Positions 45,375 to 53,067 of a stretch of 64,000 nt of DNA are shown here, in pieces. The stretch is from a virus. The stretch spans positions 62,001-126,000 of IMG/VR virus record IMGVR_UViG_3300011115_001056; one strand, written 5' to 3'. The number at the start of each line of letters is the position of its first letter. Position 1 is the stretch's first letter. Position numbers and translations under genes: made by a program. Under the pieces are notes generated by a model that saw only the letters and a program-made list of their open reading frames with translations, did not search any database and was not told the origin of the DNA.

Positions 45375-46534
45375 TGAGCAGCAAGGTCAATCGAGAGTTA
45401 AGTGATATCTGGAAGCTAAGGCAGAGAGGTAAACAAGACTCAGAGAGACATAAAGAGCTCTTAAAAAAGGCTATCAAAGAGAAGGGCAAGCATATTATCT
45501 CAGAATATAATATTGTCACTTCTGATGGTAGCAAAAAGGTGCGAGTTCCCGTCAAGGTTTTGGAGCCCTACAAACTAAAGTGGGGTCCATCCAACAAGTC
45601 TGATGGGACTGGCCAGGGTCTAGATGGAAAGCCAGGCCAGAAGTACCGTATAGGCAGCGGAAAGCCACAGCAGGGCTCTGGTGGTGAAGGCGAAGGTGAA
45701 GACGGCGAAATGCTTTTCGAGTCAGAGATTACTATCGATGAACTAGTAGATCATCTAATAAGAGAATTAAATTTGCCGTGGATGGAACCAAAGTCTACTT
45801 CTGAAATAGAAGTAGATAATGAGGAGTTAGTCTCTAGGGAGAAGAAAGGTATTTGGCCAAATGTAGATATGAGAAGAACCGTCATTCAGAATCTCAAGCG
45901 TAATGCCTCAAAGGGAGTACCTTACGTTGGAGACTTTAAGAAGGATGATCTTATTTATAAAAATTGGGAAGAGCAAAAGGAATATGAGTCCCAAGCCGTA
46001 GTCTACCTGATGATGGACATAAGTGGATCCATGACCAAGGAGAGACAAAAGCTAGCAAAGACCTTTTATTTCTGGATGATTCAATTTATCAAAAGAAGAT
46101 ATAAGAGAATTAAAATTCATTGCATTGCTCATGATACAAAAGCAGTATTTGTTTCTGAGGAAGAGTTTTTTAAGACATCCGATGCAGGAGGAACTCTTTG
46201 CAGCTCTGCCTTTGAAGCTGCATATAATCATATGTCTGTAAACTACGATCCTGCTAGCTGGAATATCTATGCTATGGAATTTTCAGATGGAGATAACTGG
46301 GGTGATGATAATAATAAGTGTCTAGAGATAATTAAGAAAATGGTGCCTATATGTAGCATGATTGGCTATGGAGAAGTAGCAGAAGAAGAGCAGCCATCTT
46401 GGTCAACACGAGGACTTCTTTCGTCTTTAATTAAAAATGCTTTTATAAAAGAACCAAAGGTAATTACTGTAGACGTTAGAAATGATGATGCAGTATTTCC
46501 TGCCCTTCAAACTTTCTTTGGGGTGAAAAAATGA
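45374..46534 (+). CDS. yeaH: YeaH/YhbH-family (DUF444) von Willebrand A protein
   Basis: The 386-residue product matches the YeaH/YhbH family, which is encoded beside PrkA in bacteria. Seen: a charged N-terminus, a Gly-rich linker (GSGKPQQGSGGEGEGEDGE) as in YeaH, and a vWA domain with MIDAS motif D215-x-S-x-S in MMDISGSMTKER, SDAGGT (MIDAS Thr) and EFSDGDNWGDDN. Length is near the family norm (about 390-430). ATGA overlap with spoVR indicates coupled translation. Its biochemical role in bacteria is poorly defined; it probably acts with PrkA. Confidence 0.9.
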   Translation: MSSKVNRELSDIWKLRQRGKQDSERHKELLKKAIKEKGKHIISEYNIVTSDGSKKVRVPVKVLEPYKLKWGPSNKSDGTGQGLDGKPGQKYRIGSGKPQQGSGGEGEGEDGEMLFESEITIDELVDHLIRELNLPWMEPKSTSEIEVDNEELVSREKKGIWPNVDMRRTVIQNLKRNASKGVPYVGDFKKDDLIYKNWEEQKEYESQAVVYLMMDISGSMTKERQKLAKTFYFWMIQFIKRRYKRIKIHCIAHDTKAVFVSEEEFFKTSDAGGTLCSSAFEAAYNHMSVNYDPASWNIYAMEFSDGDNWGDDNNKCLEIIKKMVPICSMIGYGEVAEEEQPSWSTRGLLSSLIKNAFIKEPKVITVDVRNDDAVFPALQTFFGVKK

Positions 46535-47916
46535 GCAATTTAAATGACAGATTAAAAGAATTTGAAAGTATGGCAGATGATATTGGATTGACCCATTTTC
46601 CAATTGAATTTGAAATAGTTCCTCAAGATGTAATGCTAGAGGTCGTTACCTATGCGCTTCCTGCTAGGGCACGGCACTGGGTATACGGACAATCATATGA
46701 TTATCAGAAGTATTCTGATGGTATGGGTTACTCCAAAATCTACGAAGTCATTATGAATAATGATCCTTCCTACGCATTTATGCTGGATTCAAATTCTGAC
46801 ACCATCAATACGATGGTAATGGCACACTGTTTTGGTCATAGTCATTGCTTTAAGAATAACTATCTTTTTCAAAATACTGACAGAAAGATGGTTTATAATG
46901 CAGCAGAGAGGGCACAAAGAATAACAGAATATGTTCAAAGGTATGGTATAGATAAAGTAGAACATACAATGAATATAGCTTTTGCCATAGATAAGCATAT
47001 TGACTGGTCAAAGGGCGAAAATAGAATGGTCTATGGAAAGCCTAAGAAGATTATAAAAGAAGTAAAAAAGAAAGAATTTGATGATCTTTTAAATCCAAAG
47101 AAGCCTTCAAAGATTGAGATTATTCAAAATGGAAGCTTTCCTCCTCACCCAGAAAGTGATCTGCTTTGGTTTCTTTCTTCCTATGGTAACTTAGAGGATT
47201 GGCAGAAGGATATTTTTGAAATTATTCGTCAGGAGAGCTTTTATTTTTATCCTCAATATTCCACAAAGATTCTCAATGAAGGAATCGCCTCTGTTATTCA
47301 TGCAGAATTCATGTCAAAGCTTGATTCTCTTTCTCCAGAAGAACATCTTGATTTCTGTAGAGTTCATGAGAGAGTAGTTCAGCCTGGCGGAAATCCATTA
47401 AATATTAATCCTTACTTTTTAGGATTTACTATCCTTCAGGACATAAGGAAGCGGTGGGATAATTATAAGTCTGCAGGAGAGTCTAGTATATCTGGTATGG
47501 AGAAGATGCTTGAGGTCGTATCTCAAGAAGATGATATTTCACTAATCAAAAATTATCTAACCAAAGAGCTTGTAGAAGAGATGAATCTTTTTGCATATAA
47601 GTCTGATAAAGATAAAACTGGAGATACCATCATTACTATCAAAAGTAGAAATCCAGATGATGTAGCAGAAAGTTTGACCAAAGATATGCATAATTATCGA
47701 TCACCAGTCATCACAATAGAGAAGGCATCTTCAAATGGGATGGAGCTAATTCATCATCCTCATAATGCAAAGACTCTTGATGAAAGAAATCTTTCAAAAG
47801 TTATGGAATATATTTATGAGCTTTGGGGCTCTCCAATTGATATGCAAACCATTGATGATCAAGGAGAAGTTGTTCACCATACCTACGACGAGGATGGATT
47901 CTCTGGCGAAGAATAA
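46531..47916 (+). CDS. spoVR: SpoVR-family protein (YcgB-like)
   Basis: The 461-residue product matches SpoVR/YcgB (about 470-510), a protein needed for the spore cortex in Bacillus and co-conserved with PrkA and YeaH. Seen: FPIEFEIVPQDVMLE, ARHWVYGQSYDYQKY, YEVIMNNDPSYAFML and HCFGHSHCFKNNYLF from H99, all SpoVR hallmarks, and ERYG-like VQRYGIDKVEHTMNIAFAID. The C-terminus (NLSKVMEYIYELWGSPIDM) also fits the family. Molecular function is unknown in any organism; the His/Cys cluster suggests metal binding. Confidence 0.9.
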   Translation: MSNLNDRLKEFESMADDIGLTHFPIEFEIVPQDVMLEVVTYALPARARHWVYGQSYDYQKYSDGMGYSKIYEVIMNNDPSYAFMLDSNSDTINTMVMAHCFGHSHCFKNNYLFQNTDRKMVYNAAERAQRITEYVQRYGIDKVEHTMNIAFAIDKHIDWSKGENRMVYGKPKKIIKEVKKKEFDDLLNPKKPSKIEIIQNGSFPPHPESDLLWFLSSYGNLEDWQKDIFEIIRQESFYFYPQYSTKILNEGIASVIHAEFMSKLDSLSPEEHLDFCRVHERVVQPGGNPLNINPYFLGFTILQDIRKRWDNYKSAGESSISGMEKMLEVVSQEDDISLIKNYLTKELVEEMNLFAYKSDKDKTGDTIITIKSRNPDDVAESLTKDMHNYRSPVITIEKASSNGMELIHHPHNAKTLDERNLSKVMEYIYELWGSPIDMQTIDDQGEVVHHTYDEDGFSGEE

Positions 47917-47931
47917 TTAATTTCAACCAAG

Positions 47932-47971
47932 ATCCTGCGTATTATCTTCCAGCGAGGATTTTATGCAGGAT
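47932..47971 (+). promoter_or_regulatory. Inverted repeat covering the cupin start codon
   Basis: ATCCTGC (47932-47938) and GCAGGAT (47965-47971) are exact complements separated by 26 bases. The right arm begins within the ATG at 47963 of the next gene and is followed by TTTTT. Pairing could hide the start codon and modulate translation. The long loop makes a terminator unlikely. Confidence 0.3.
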
Positions 47972-48331
47972 TTTTTGCATCCAAAAAAAGTGGAAAAAGA
48001 TTGGGGTTATGAATTAATTATCCATAATGATGAGATGTATTGTGGAAAAATCCTTTTTATAAAAAAAGGATTCTGCATAAGTCTCCAATTTCACAAAAAA
48101 AAGACAGAGACATTCTTTCTGCAATCAGGAGAGCTTCTCTGTAAATTTTCCGATCCTTCCGATTTCATTAGTGCGGAAGAAACAAAAATCGTAAAAATGA
48201 AGGCGGGCGACGTAAAGGAAATCCCGGTAGGATTTATTCATCAGGTCCTTGCCGTTGAGGATTCTACAATTTTAGAGTTTTCAACTCAGCACTTTGATGA
48301 TGATACTTACAGGCTAAGCAGATCATTTTGA
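47963..48331 (+). CDS. Cupin protein, mannose-6-phosphate isomerase-like
   Basis: A 122-residue single-domain cupin. KVEKDWGYELI, YCGKILFIKKGFCISLQFHK with KKTETFFLQSGEL, and MKAGDVKEIPVGFIHQVLA match the type II mannose-6-phosphate isomerase/cupin pattern, with metal-ligand positions HKKK.E and the final His in FIHQ. GAGG lies before the ATG. It could act in sugar-phosphate metabolism linked to the glycan genes, or only be a metal-dependent sensor; the reaction is unproved. Confidence 0.65.
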   Translation: MQDFLHPKKVEKDWGYELIIHNDEMYCGKILFIKKGFCISLQFHKKKTETFFLQSGELLCKFSDPSDFISAEETKIVKMKAGDVKEIPVGFIHQVLAVEDSTILEFSTQHFDDDTYRLSRSF

Positions 48332-48371
48332 ATGACCTGCTAATTGAAACATGCGAAACACAGGATATAAA

Positions 48372-50783
48372 ATGACAAAGTTTTTAGATATCGAGATTGA
48401 TCTGTCCAGAGACAGTCTGTTTGATGAGCTAGGACTGAAAAGACTCAAAGAATCCTATATGAAGGATGAAGAGTCTTCTCCACAGGAAAGATTTGCTTTT
48501 GTATCCAAATCCTTTGGGACAAATCTTGAGCACTCTCAAAGACTTTACGATTATTCCAGCAAACATTGGCTAAGTTATTCCACGCCAATTCTTTCTTTTG
48601 GTCGTACCAAATATGGACTGCCCATTTCCTGTTTTCTATCATGGATCCCAGATACGGCAAAGGGCCTAGTGGATACTCTATCTGAAACTAATTGGCTATC
48701 CATGCTAGGTGGTGGAGTAGGACTTGGATTTGGAATTCGCTCTGCCGGAGATAAATCTACTGGTGTTATGCCACATCTTAAAACCTATGATGCATCTTCT
48801 TTGGCATACAGACAGGGGAACTGTTACCTTCCCGGCACAGAAATTCTAACATCTTCTGGTTGGAAGGCGATGGAGCTATTACAGCAAGATGATGTTGTTG
48901 CGGTTATTGATGACGACGGAAGTATTTCGTTTGAAATGCCACTAGAGATAGTAGCCGAAAAATATAATGGAAATATCATAAACTTTACAAATAAAACCCG
49001 AGGAATAGATATTTCTGTTACAGAAGATCACTCAATGGTTATTGAAAGGAAGATTAAATCTGGATGGTCCAAAAGACTAGAAAAAGTTCGTGCTTCAGAA
49101 CTCAAATTTCATAATGAAGTCAGGTTTTGGACTGCAGCAAAGCCAGCAAATTCTGCCTCTAAACTAGATTCACTCACTCGTCTAAAAATTGCAGTTCAGG
49201 CTGATGCTCATATTAGGGCTGATGGTGTGTGTGAATTTCACCTAAAGAAAGAGCGAAAGATTTCAAGGATAAATAAAATCCTTTCAGATTTGAATCTAGA
49301 GACATGGCAAAGCGATCATAAGGATGGCACCGTATCTGTATATGCAAAGGGTATGAGTTTCGATGGACTAAAGAGTTTATCTTGGATTAATTTATCAAAA
49401 GTTACTCCATCAGAAGCTGCAGCAATGCTAGAAGAGATTGCAGAATGGGACGCAACTAGAAACAGAGGGCACAGCTTCATATACTTCAGCACCATAAGAG
49501 AGAATGCATCCGTAGTTCAATCTCTGGCCGTAATTGCTGGTCGCCCAAGTCGTATCTGCAATAGGAAGAGACAAGCTCCTCGCTTAAATATGCATTCGGT
49601 ATTTGTTGGAAATAAAAATTATTTTCTTCTCGAAAAGCTTAAGAGAGAAAATATTCAATATAACGGAATGGTTCATTGTTGTGTCGTTAGAACTGGAAAG
49701 ATTGTCGTCAGGGCTGGAGAGACACCAATTGTTTGCGGCAATACTCGTCGCGGATCTTATGCTGCATATCTAGATATTTCTCATCCAGATCTAATGATGT
49801 TCTTGGACATGAGAAAGCCCACTGGCGATCAGAACATGCGCTGCCGCAATCTTCATCAGGGTATCAATATCACTGATGATTTTATGAGAATTATTGAAAA
49901 GTGTATGCTTGATCCTGCTGCAGATGATAAGTGGGAATTAAAAGAACCCCACAATGGAGTAGTAAAAGAAGTAGTGTCTGCTAAGGAACTTTGGCAAAAG
50001 ATTTTGGAACTTAGAGTTCAAACTGGAGAACCATATCTTCATTTTATTGATACCTCAAATAAATTTATGCCTGAACACTTAAAGAAACTGGGACTAAAAA
50101 TTAGACAGTCAAACCTCTGCTCTGAAATTCTTCTTCCTACGTCAGAAGAAAGAACTGCAGTCTGTTGCCTTTCCTCTCTAAACTTAGAGAGATTTGATGA
50201 ATGGAAGGATGAGCCACTATTCCTTCGTGACGTAGCAGAAATGTTAGATAATGTATTGAATTACTTTATTAAAAATGCTCCTGATGAAGTAAGTAGGGCA
50301 AAATTTTCTGCTATGCGAGAAAGATCGATTGGTGTTGGAGCATTAGGATTCCATGCCTATCTGCAGCAGAATAAGTTACCGTTTGAGAGTGCTCTTGCTA
50401 AGTCAGCAAATATCAGAATGTTTAAGCACATCAGAACAGGACTTAACGAGGCTAATATTGAACTTGCAAAAGAAAGAGGTGAAGCTCCAGACGCAATAGG
50501 CACAGGGATGAGATTCAGCCACCTTATGGCGGTTGCGCCAAACGCCTGTGTTGTTGGAGAAACAAAGATAATTATGTCAGACGGAACAACCAAATCGATA
50601 GAGGATATCGGAACGTCTCTCGATATTGACATGAGGTCATTTGACTATCTCACAATAAATACTGATGATGGATCAACAATGGAACTGCACCTCGGGCAAA
50701 TGCTATTGATTGAAAGAGATGGCAAGAAAATATCAATAATAGCTGCAGAATTAATAGAGAATGATGATATTTTAGAGACTTGA
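48372..50783 (+). CDS. nrdA: Ribonucleotide reductase alpha (class I), N-terminal part, with one intein and the start of a second, split intein
   Basis: This frame encodes the first two thirds of class I NrdA, the catalytic subunit that makes deoxynucleotides. Extein parts: residues before 48822 (LPISCFLSW with the first active Cys; LGGGVGLGFGIRSAGDKSTG), then 49743-50546 (TRRGSYAAYLDISHPDL; QSNLCSEILLPTSEE with the N-x-C-x-E radical-site triad; CCLSSLNL with the second redox Cys). A complete intein sits between AYRQGN and TRRGSY. A second intein starts at C (50547) after LMAVAPNA, and the frame ends inside it at 50783. The rest of NrdA is in the gene at 52161. The ATG at 48372 has AGGA six bases upstream; an ATG at 48351 lacks one. 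Confidence 0.92.
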   Translation: MTKFLDIEIDLSRDSLFDELGLKRLKESYMKDEESSPQERFAFVSKSFGTNLEHSQRLYDYSSKHWLSYSTPILSFGRTKYGLPISCFLSWIPDTAKGLVDTLSETNWLSMLGGGVGLGFGIRSAGDKSTGVMPHLKTYDASSLAYRQGNCYLPGTEILTSSGWKAMELLQQDDVVAVIDDDGSISFEMPLEIVAEKYNGNIINFTNKTRGIDISVTEDHSMVIERKIKSGWSKRLEKVRASELKFHNEVRFWTAAKPANSASKLDSLTRLKIAVQADAHIRADGVCEFHLKKERKISRINKILSDLNLETWQSDHKDGTVSVYAKGMSFDGLKSLSWINLSKVTPSEAAAMLEEIAEWDATRNRGHSFIYFSTIRENASVVQSLAVIAGRPSRICNRKRQAPRLNMHSVFVGNKNYFLLEKLKRENIQYNGMVHCCVVRTGKIVVRAGETPIVCGNTRRGSYAAYLDISHPDLMMFLDMRKPTGDQNMRCRNLHQGINITDDFMRIIEKCMLDPAADDKWELKEPHNGVVKEVVSAKELWQKILELRVQTGEPYLHFIDTSNKFMPEHLKKLGLKIRQSNLCSEILLPTSEERTAVCCLSSLNLERFDEWKDEPLFLRDVAEMLDNVLNYFIKNAPDEVSRAKFSAMRERSIGVGALGFHAYLQQNKLPFESALAKSANIRMFKHIRTGLNEANIELAKERGEAPDAIGTGMRFSHLMAVAPNACVVGETKIIMSDGTTKSIEDIGTSLDIDMRSFDYLTINTDDGSTMELHLGQMLLIERDGKKISIIAAELIENDDILET
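48822..49742 (+). other. Contiguous intein in NrdA with degenerate LAGLIDADG-type endonuclease
   Basis: The intein spans 307 codons, from Cys1 (CYLPGTEILTSSGWKAME) to the final Asn in PIVCGN, followed by Thr as +1 residue. Block B has VTEDHSMVIE with the T-x-x-H. The middle part holds two LAGLIDADG-like repeats, LKIAVQADAHIRADG and MLEEIAEWDAT, with a catalytic-type Asp in each but without the usual Gly. The last block F/G region is YNGMVHCCVV to VRAGETPIV. The penultimate residue is Gly rather than the common His, as in some phage RNR inteins. After splicing NrdA would read AYRQGN-TRRGSY, a conserved class I RNR stretch. Splicing is likely; endonuclease activity is uncertain. Confidence 0.88.
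50547..50780 (+). other. N-terminal half of a split intein in NrdA
   Basis: A 78-residue intein N-fragment that starts at Cys1 in CVVGETKIIMSDGTTKSIED (block A) right after LMAVAPNA of the extein. It ends at a stop codon following ELIENDDILET. Its last part (LLIERDGKKISII, then AELIENDDI) resembles an intein N4-like segment. The conserved RNR sequence continues in the gene at 52527 (SSSILMGNTSPS), which proves the split at the level of sequence. See the IntC entry for the unusual split position. Confidence 0.85.
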
Positions 50784-50790
50784 TAGCGGC

Positions 50791-50825
50791 GGCTCCTACT
50801 AATACAAAAAATAAAGGTAGGAGCC
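50791..50825 (+). promoter_or_regulatory. Hairpin that buries the ribosome binding site of the homing endonuclease
   Basis: GGCTCCTAC (50791-50799) and GTAGGAGCC (50817-50825) form a perfect 9-bp stem with a 17-base loop. The right arm contains AGGAG (50819-50823), the only good ribosome binding site for the ATG at 50834. Folding would hide it. Free-standing homing endonuclease genes of T4-like phages are known to be controlled by similar structures that repress early translation. Confidence 0.7.
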
Positions 50826-50833
50826 ACGGCAGT

Positions 50834-52171
50834 ATGAAGAATAATTTAAATAAAAAAATAGATAAAATAAAGTCTTATAACCTTTTTTCCGATCTTGAAA
50901 TACAGGAGCTTTTAAAATTAAAGTCAACAGAGATTTTAAAAATCTTAAAATGGAAAGAATGTGCAAAATTTGCCGGTATTGATGTAAAAATATCAGATTA
51001 CATGAATCATCCAGATTGGAATACCATAACATCAATGTATGATTTTAATTATTACAAAATAAAATATTCAAGTTATGACTATCATAAAATATATAATATT
51101 TCAAAATCAAAAATAATAAAAAAGAGAGGATCTATGTATGATCCTGAAAATATAGCAAAAAAGAAAAATATCTCAATAGAAGAGGCAACTCTTCTTTCGG
51201 AGAGAAGAAAGGATTCTACAAAAATAACTAAAGAAAATTTGATAAAAAAATATGGACCTGAAGTTGGCATTATTAAATATCAAGATTTTGTAAATAAATC
51301 GATGTCAACCATTGATAATTATAAAAAAAGATATGGTAACGACTGGAAAGAGAGGTGGGGTTATTTTTTAAGCACAAGAGACTCCTCAAGCTTGAGTGCC
51401 TGCATTTCAAAGTATGGAGATGATGGTGAGAGAATTTTTGCAGAAAGAGTTCTTAAATTTAAAAAATCATCCGATATAAATTACTATATGGAAAAATATG
51501 GTGATGACGAAGGGCTTAAGATCTTTGAAAAAATAAACTCAATGAAGGCAGAGGGCGCAATCAGATCTTGGTCTTTTGAAGAGTTTAAAAAAAAGAATTA
51601 TAATAATTCATCAGAAGAAGAGTTAAGGGAAATTTTTAATTTAAAATTAAAAAAAAGAAGCACAAAGACAATAGAATATTTTCTTCAAAAAGGCTTCTCT
51701 CTAGATGATTCAAAAGAATTAAGGCTTAAGTCAATAGAGAAATTATATAGAAGCTCTGAGAAAAATTCACCAGTATCAAAAGAATCAATTAGGCTTTTTT
51801 CAGCACTGCAATCTGAGTTAAATAGAGTGTGTAAGTTTGGAACAAAAAAAGAAGAGTTATCATTAAGATATGATGATAGGCTATATTTTTTTGATTTTTT
51901 TGATGAAAAAACAAATACAATAATAGAATATAACGGATCTATTTTTCATGCTCCAGAAAAACTATCTATATCAGAAAGAGAGATGTGGAAGAGTAAGTAT
52001 GGTTTAGGTTGGCACGATGTTAACAAGAAGGACAATCAAAAACTTGATGCGGCCAAATCGGCTGGGTACAATATTATGGTAGTCTGGGATTATGAAGTAA
52101 GGTCCAAGACAAAATTAAAAGAAAAGATAAAAGAGCTTGCAACTACCTTAGGAAGAACAAATGAAAGTTAG
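50834..52171 (+). CDS. Free-standing homing endonuclease, Vsr/EDxHD-like, inside split nrdA
   Basis: The 445-residue product from ATG 50834 lies between the two halves of nrdA. The C-terminal catalytic region has RYDDRLYFFDFFDEKTN, IIEYNGSIFHAP and VWDYEV, the E/D-x-H-D arrangement of Vsr-like homing endonucleases such as the family of I-Bth0305I. The middle contains repeated KYG-type motifs (KKYGPEVG, KRYGNDW, SKYGDDG, EKYGDDEG) as found in the DNA-binding part of phage homing endonucleases. The gene is much more AT-rich than nrdA, consistent with a mobile element. It overlaps the downstream nrdA fragment by 11 bases. A TTG frame extension upstream (50780) is not preferred because the hairpin-embedded AGGAG fits the ATG. 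Confidence 0.82.
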   Translation: MKNNLNKKIDKIKSYNLFSDLEIQELLKLKSTEILKILKWKECAKFAGIDVKISDYMNHPDWNTITSMYDFNYYKIKYSSYDYHKIYNISKSKIIKKRGSMYDPENIAKKKNISIEEATLLSERRKDSTKITKENLIKKYGPEVGIIKYQDFVNKSMSTIDNYKKRYGNDWKERWGYFLSTRDSSSLSACISKYGDDGERIFAERVLKFKKSSDINYYMEKYGDDEGLKIFEKINSMKAEGAIRSWSFEEFKKKNYNNSSEEELREIFNLKLKKRSTKTIEYFLQKGFSLDDSKELRLKSIEKLYRSSEKNSPVSKESIRLFSALQSELNRVCKFGTKKEELSLRYDDRLYFFDFFDEKTNTIIEYNGSIFHAPEKLSISEREMWKSKYGLGWHDVNKKDNQKLDAAKSAGYNIMVVWDYEVRSKTKLKEKIKELATTLGRTNES

Positions 52172-52526
52172 AAGTGTGAAATTGAAACAACCTCAGTGGT
52201 TTGAATCAGAAAGTAATGTTGAGGTAAAAACATCATCTGGAACTGCAAAAGTAAATAAACTATATTTCAATGGTTATTCAGAAGTATTAGATCTTATTAT
52301 GAAAAAAGAAGATCTAATTCATACTGCAAGATGCACTGCAAACCACAAATTCCTAACAATAAATCATGGGTGGCTCAAGATCATTGAGCTGATTCCAGGA
52401 ATGGAACTTACGGATGGCTGGTATGTAGAATCTGTACTTGCTACCAGAGAAATTATGCCAACCTTTGATATAGAGGTCCCAATAACACACGATTATGTTC
52501 TTGAAAACGGTGTGGTGACACATAAT
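52161..52526 (+). other. C-terminal half of the split intein, unusually long, with its own B-block
   Basis: The 122-residue fragment contains VEVKTSSGTAKVNKL, a B-block-like CTANHKFLTINHGW (T-x-x-H), ELIPGMELTDGW (N4-like), block F TFDIEVPITHDYVLENG and block G VVTHN, with Ser as +1 residue. Normal split-intein C-fragments are about 35-50 residues and lack block B. Here block B sits on the C-fragment, so the split lies between blocks A and B, or part of the HINT fold is duplicated. Confidence 0.8.
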
Positions 52527-53066
52527 TCCTCATCAATTTTGATGGGAAATACTTCTCCTTCAATTGAACCATTCAAGGCCAATTGTTATAGACAGGATAC
52601 ACTTTCTGGTGCATTTATGAATAAGAATAAATATCTTGATGCAATTATTAAATCAAAGTGTAATGAGAATAAAAAGCTTGATTATCAAGATGTTTGGTCG
52701 AGCATTATTTCAAGCAACGGGTCTGTTCAGCACCTAGAAATCTTAGATGATTGGACAAAATCAGTCTTTAAAACTGCAATTGAAATTGATCAGAGATGGA
52801 TTGTAGAGCACTCGGCAGACCGTCAGCAATTTATTGATCAGGGACAATCAGTTAACCTGTTCTTTATGCCAGACTCTAATGTAAAATATCTTCATGCAGT
52901 TCATTTTCTAGCATGGAAGAAGGGGTTGAGAACCCTCTACTACTGTAGATCTGAAAAGATTATTAGGGCAGATAATGTTTCTCAAAAAGTAGAGAGAAAT
53001 ATAATTGAAGAAATAGATATGAAACAAATTGCTGAAGGCAACGAATGCCTGGCATGTGAGGGATAA
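52161..53066 (+). CDS. nrdA: Ribonucleotide reductase alpha, C-terminal part, with C-terminal half of split intein
   Basis: The 301-residue product begins with a 122-residue intein C-fragment ending VVTHN, then NrdA continues from SSSILMGNTSPSIEPFKANC (conserved after APNA in class I RNRs). Further NrdA features: NKYLDAIIKS, EHSADRQQFIDQGQSVNLF, YLHAVHFLAWKKGLRTLYY and the C-terminal redox pair CLAC. Trans-splicing with the N-part would give a complete NrdA of about 597 residues. AACAAATG start lies within the end of the endonuclease gene, without a clear ribosome binding site, so translational coupling is possible. The next gene starts one base after the stop. Confidence 0.9.
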   Translation: MKVRSVKLKQPQWFESESNVEVKTSSGTAKVNKLYFNGYSEVLDLIMKKEDLIHTARCTANHKFLTINHGWLKIIELIPGMELTDGWYVESVLATREIMPTFDIEVPITHDYVLENGVVTHNSSSILMGNTSPSIEPFKANCYRQDTLSGAFMNKNKYLDAIIKSKCNENKKLDYQDVWSSIISSNGSVQHLEILDDWTKSVFKTAIEIDQRWIVEHSADRQQFIDQGQSVNLFFMPDSNVKYLHAVHFLAWKKGLRTLYYCRSEKIIRADNVSQKVERNIIEEIDMKQIAEGNECLACEG

Positions 53067-53067
53067 A

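Noticed and set aside
50780-50833. Upstream extension of the endonuclease from a TTG start
   Set aside because: The extension would encode the hairpin itself; AGGAG at 50819 fits the ATG at 50834.
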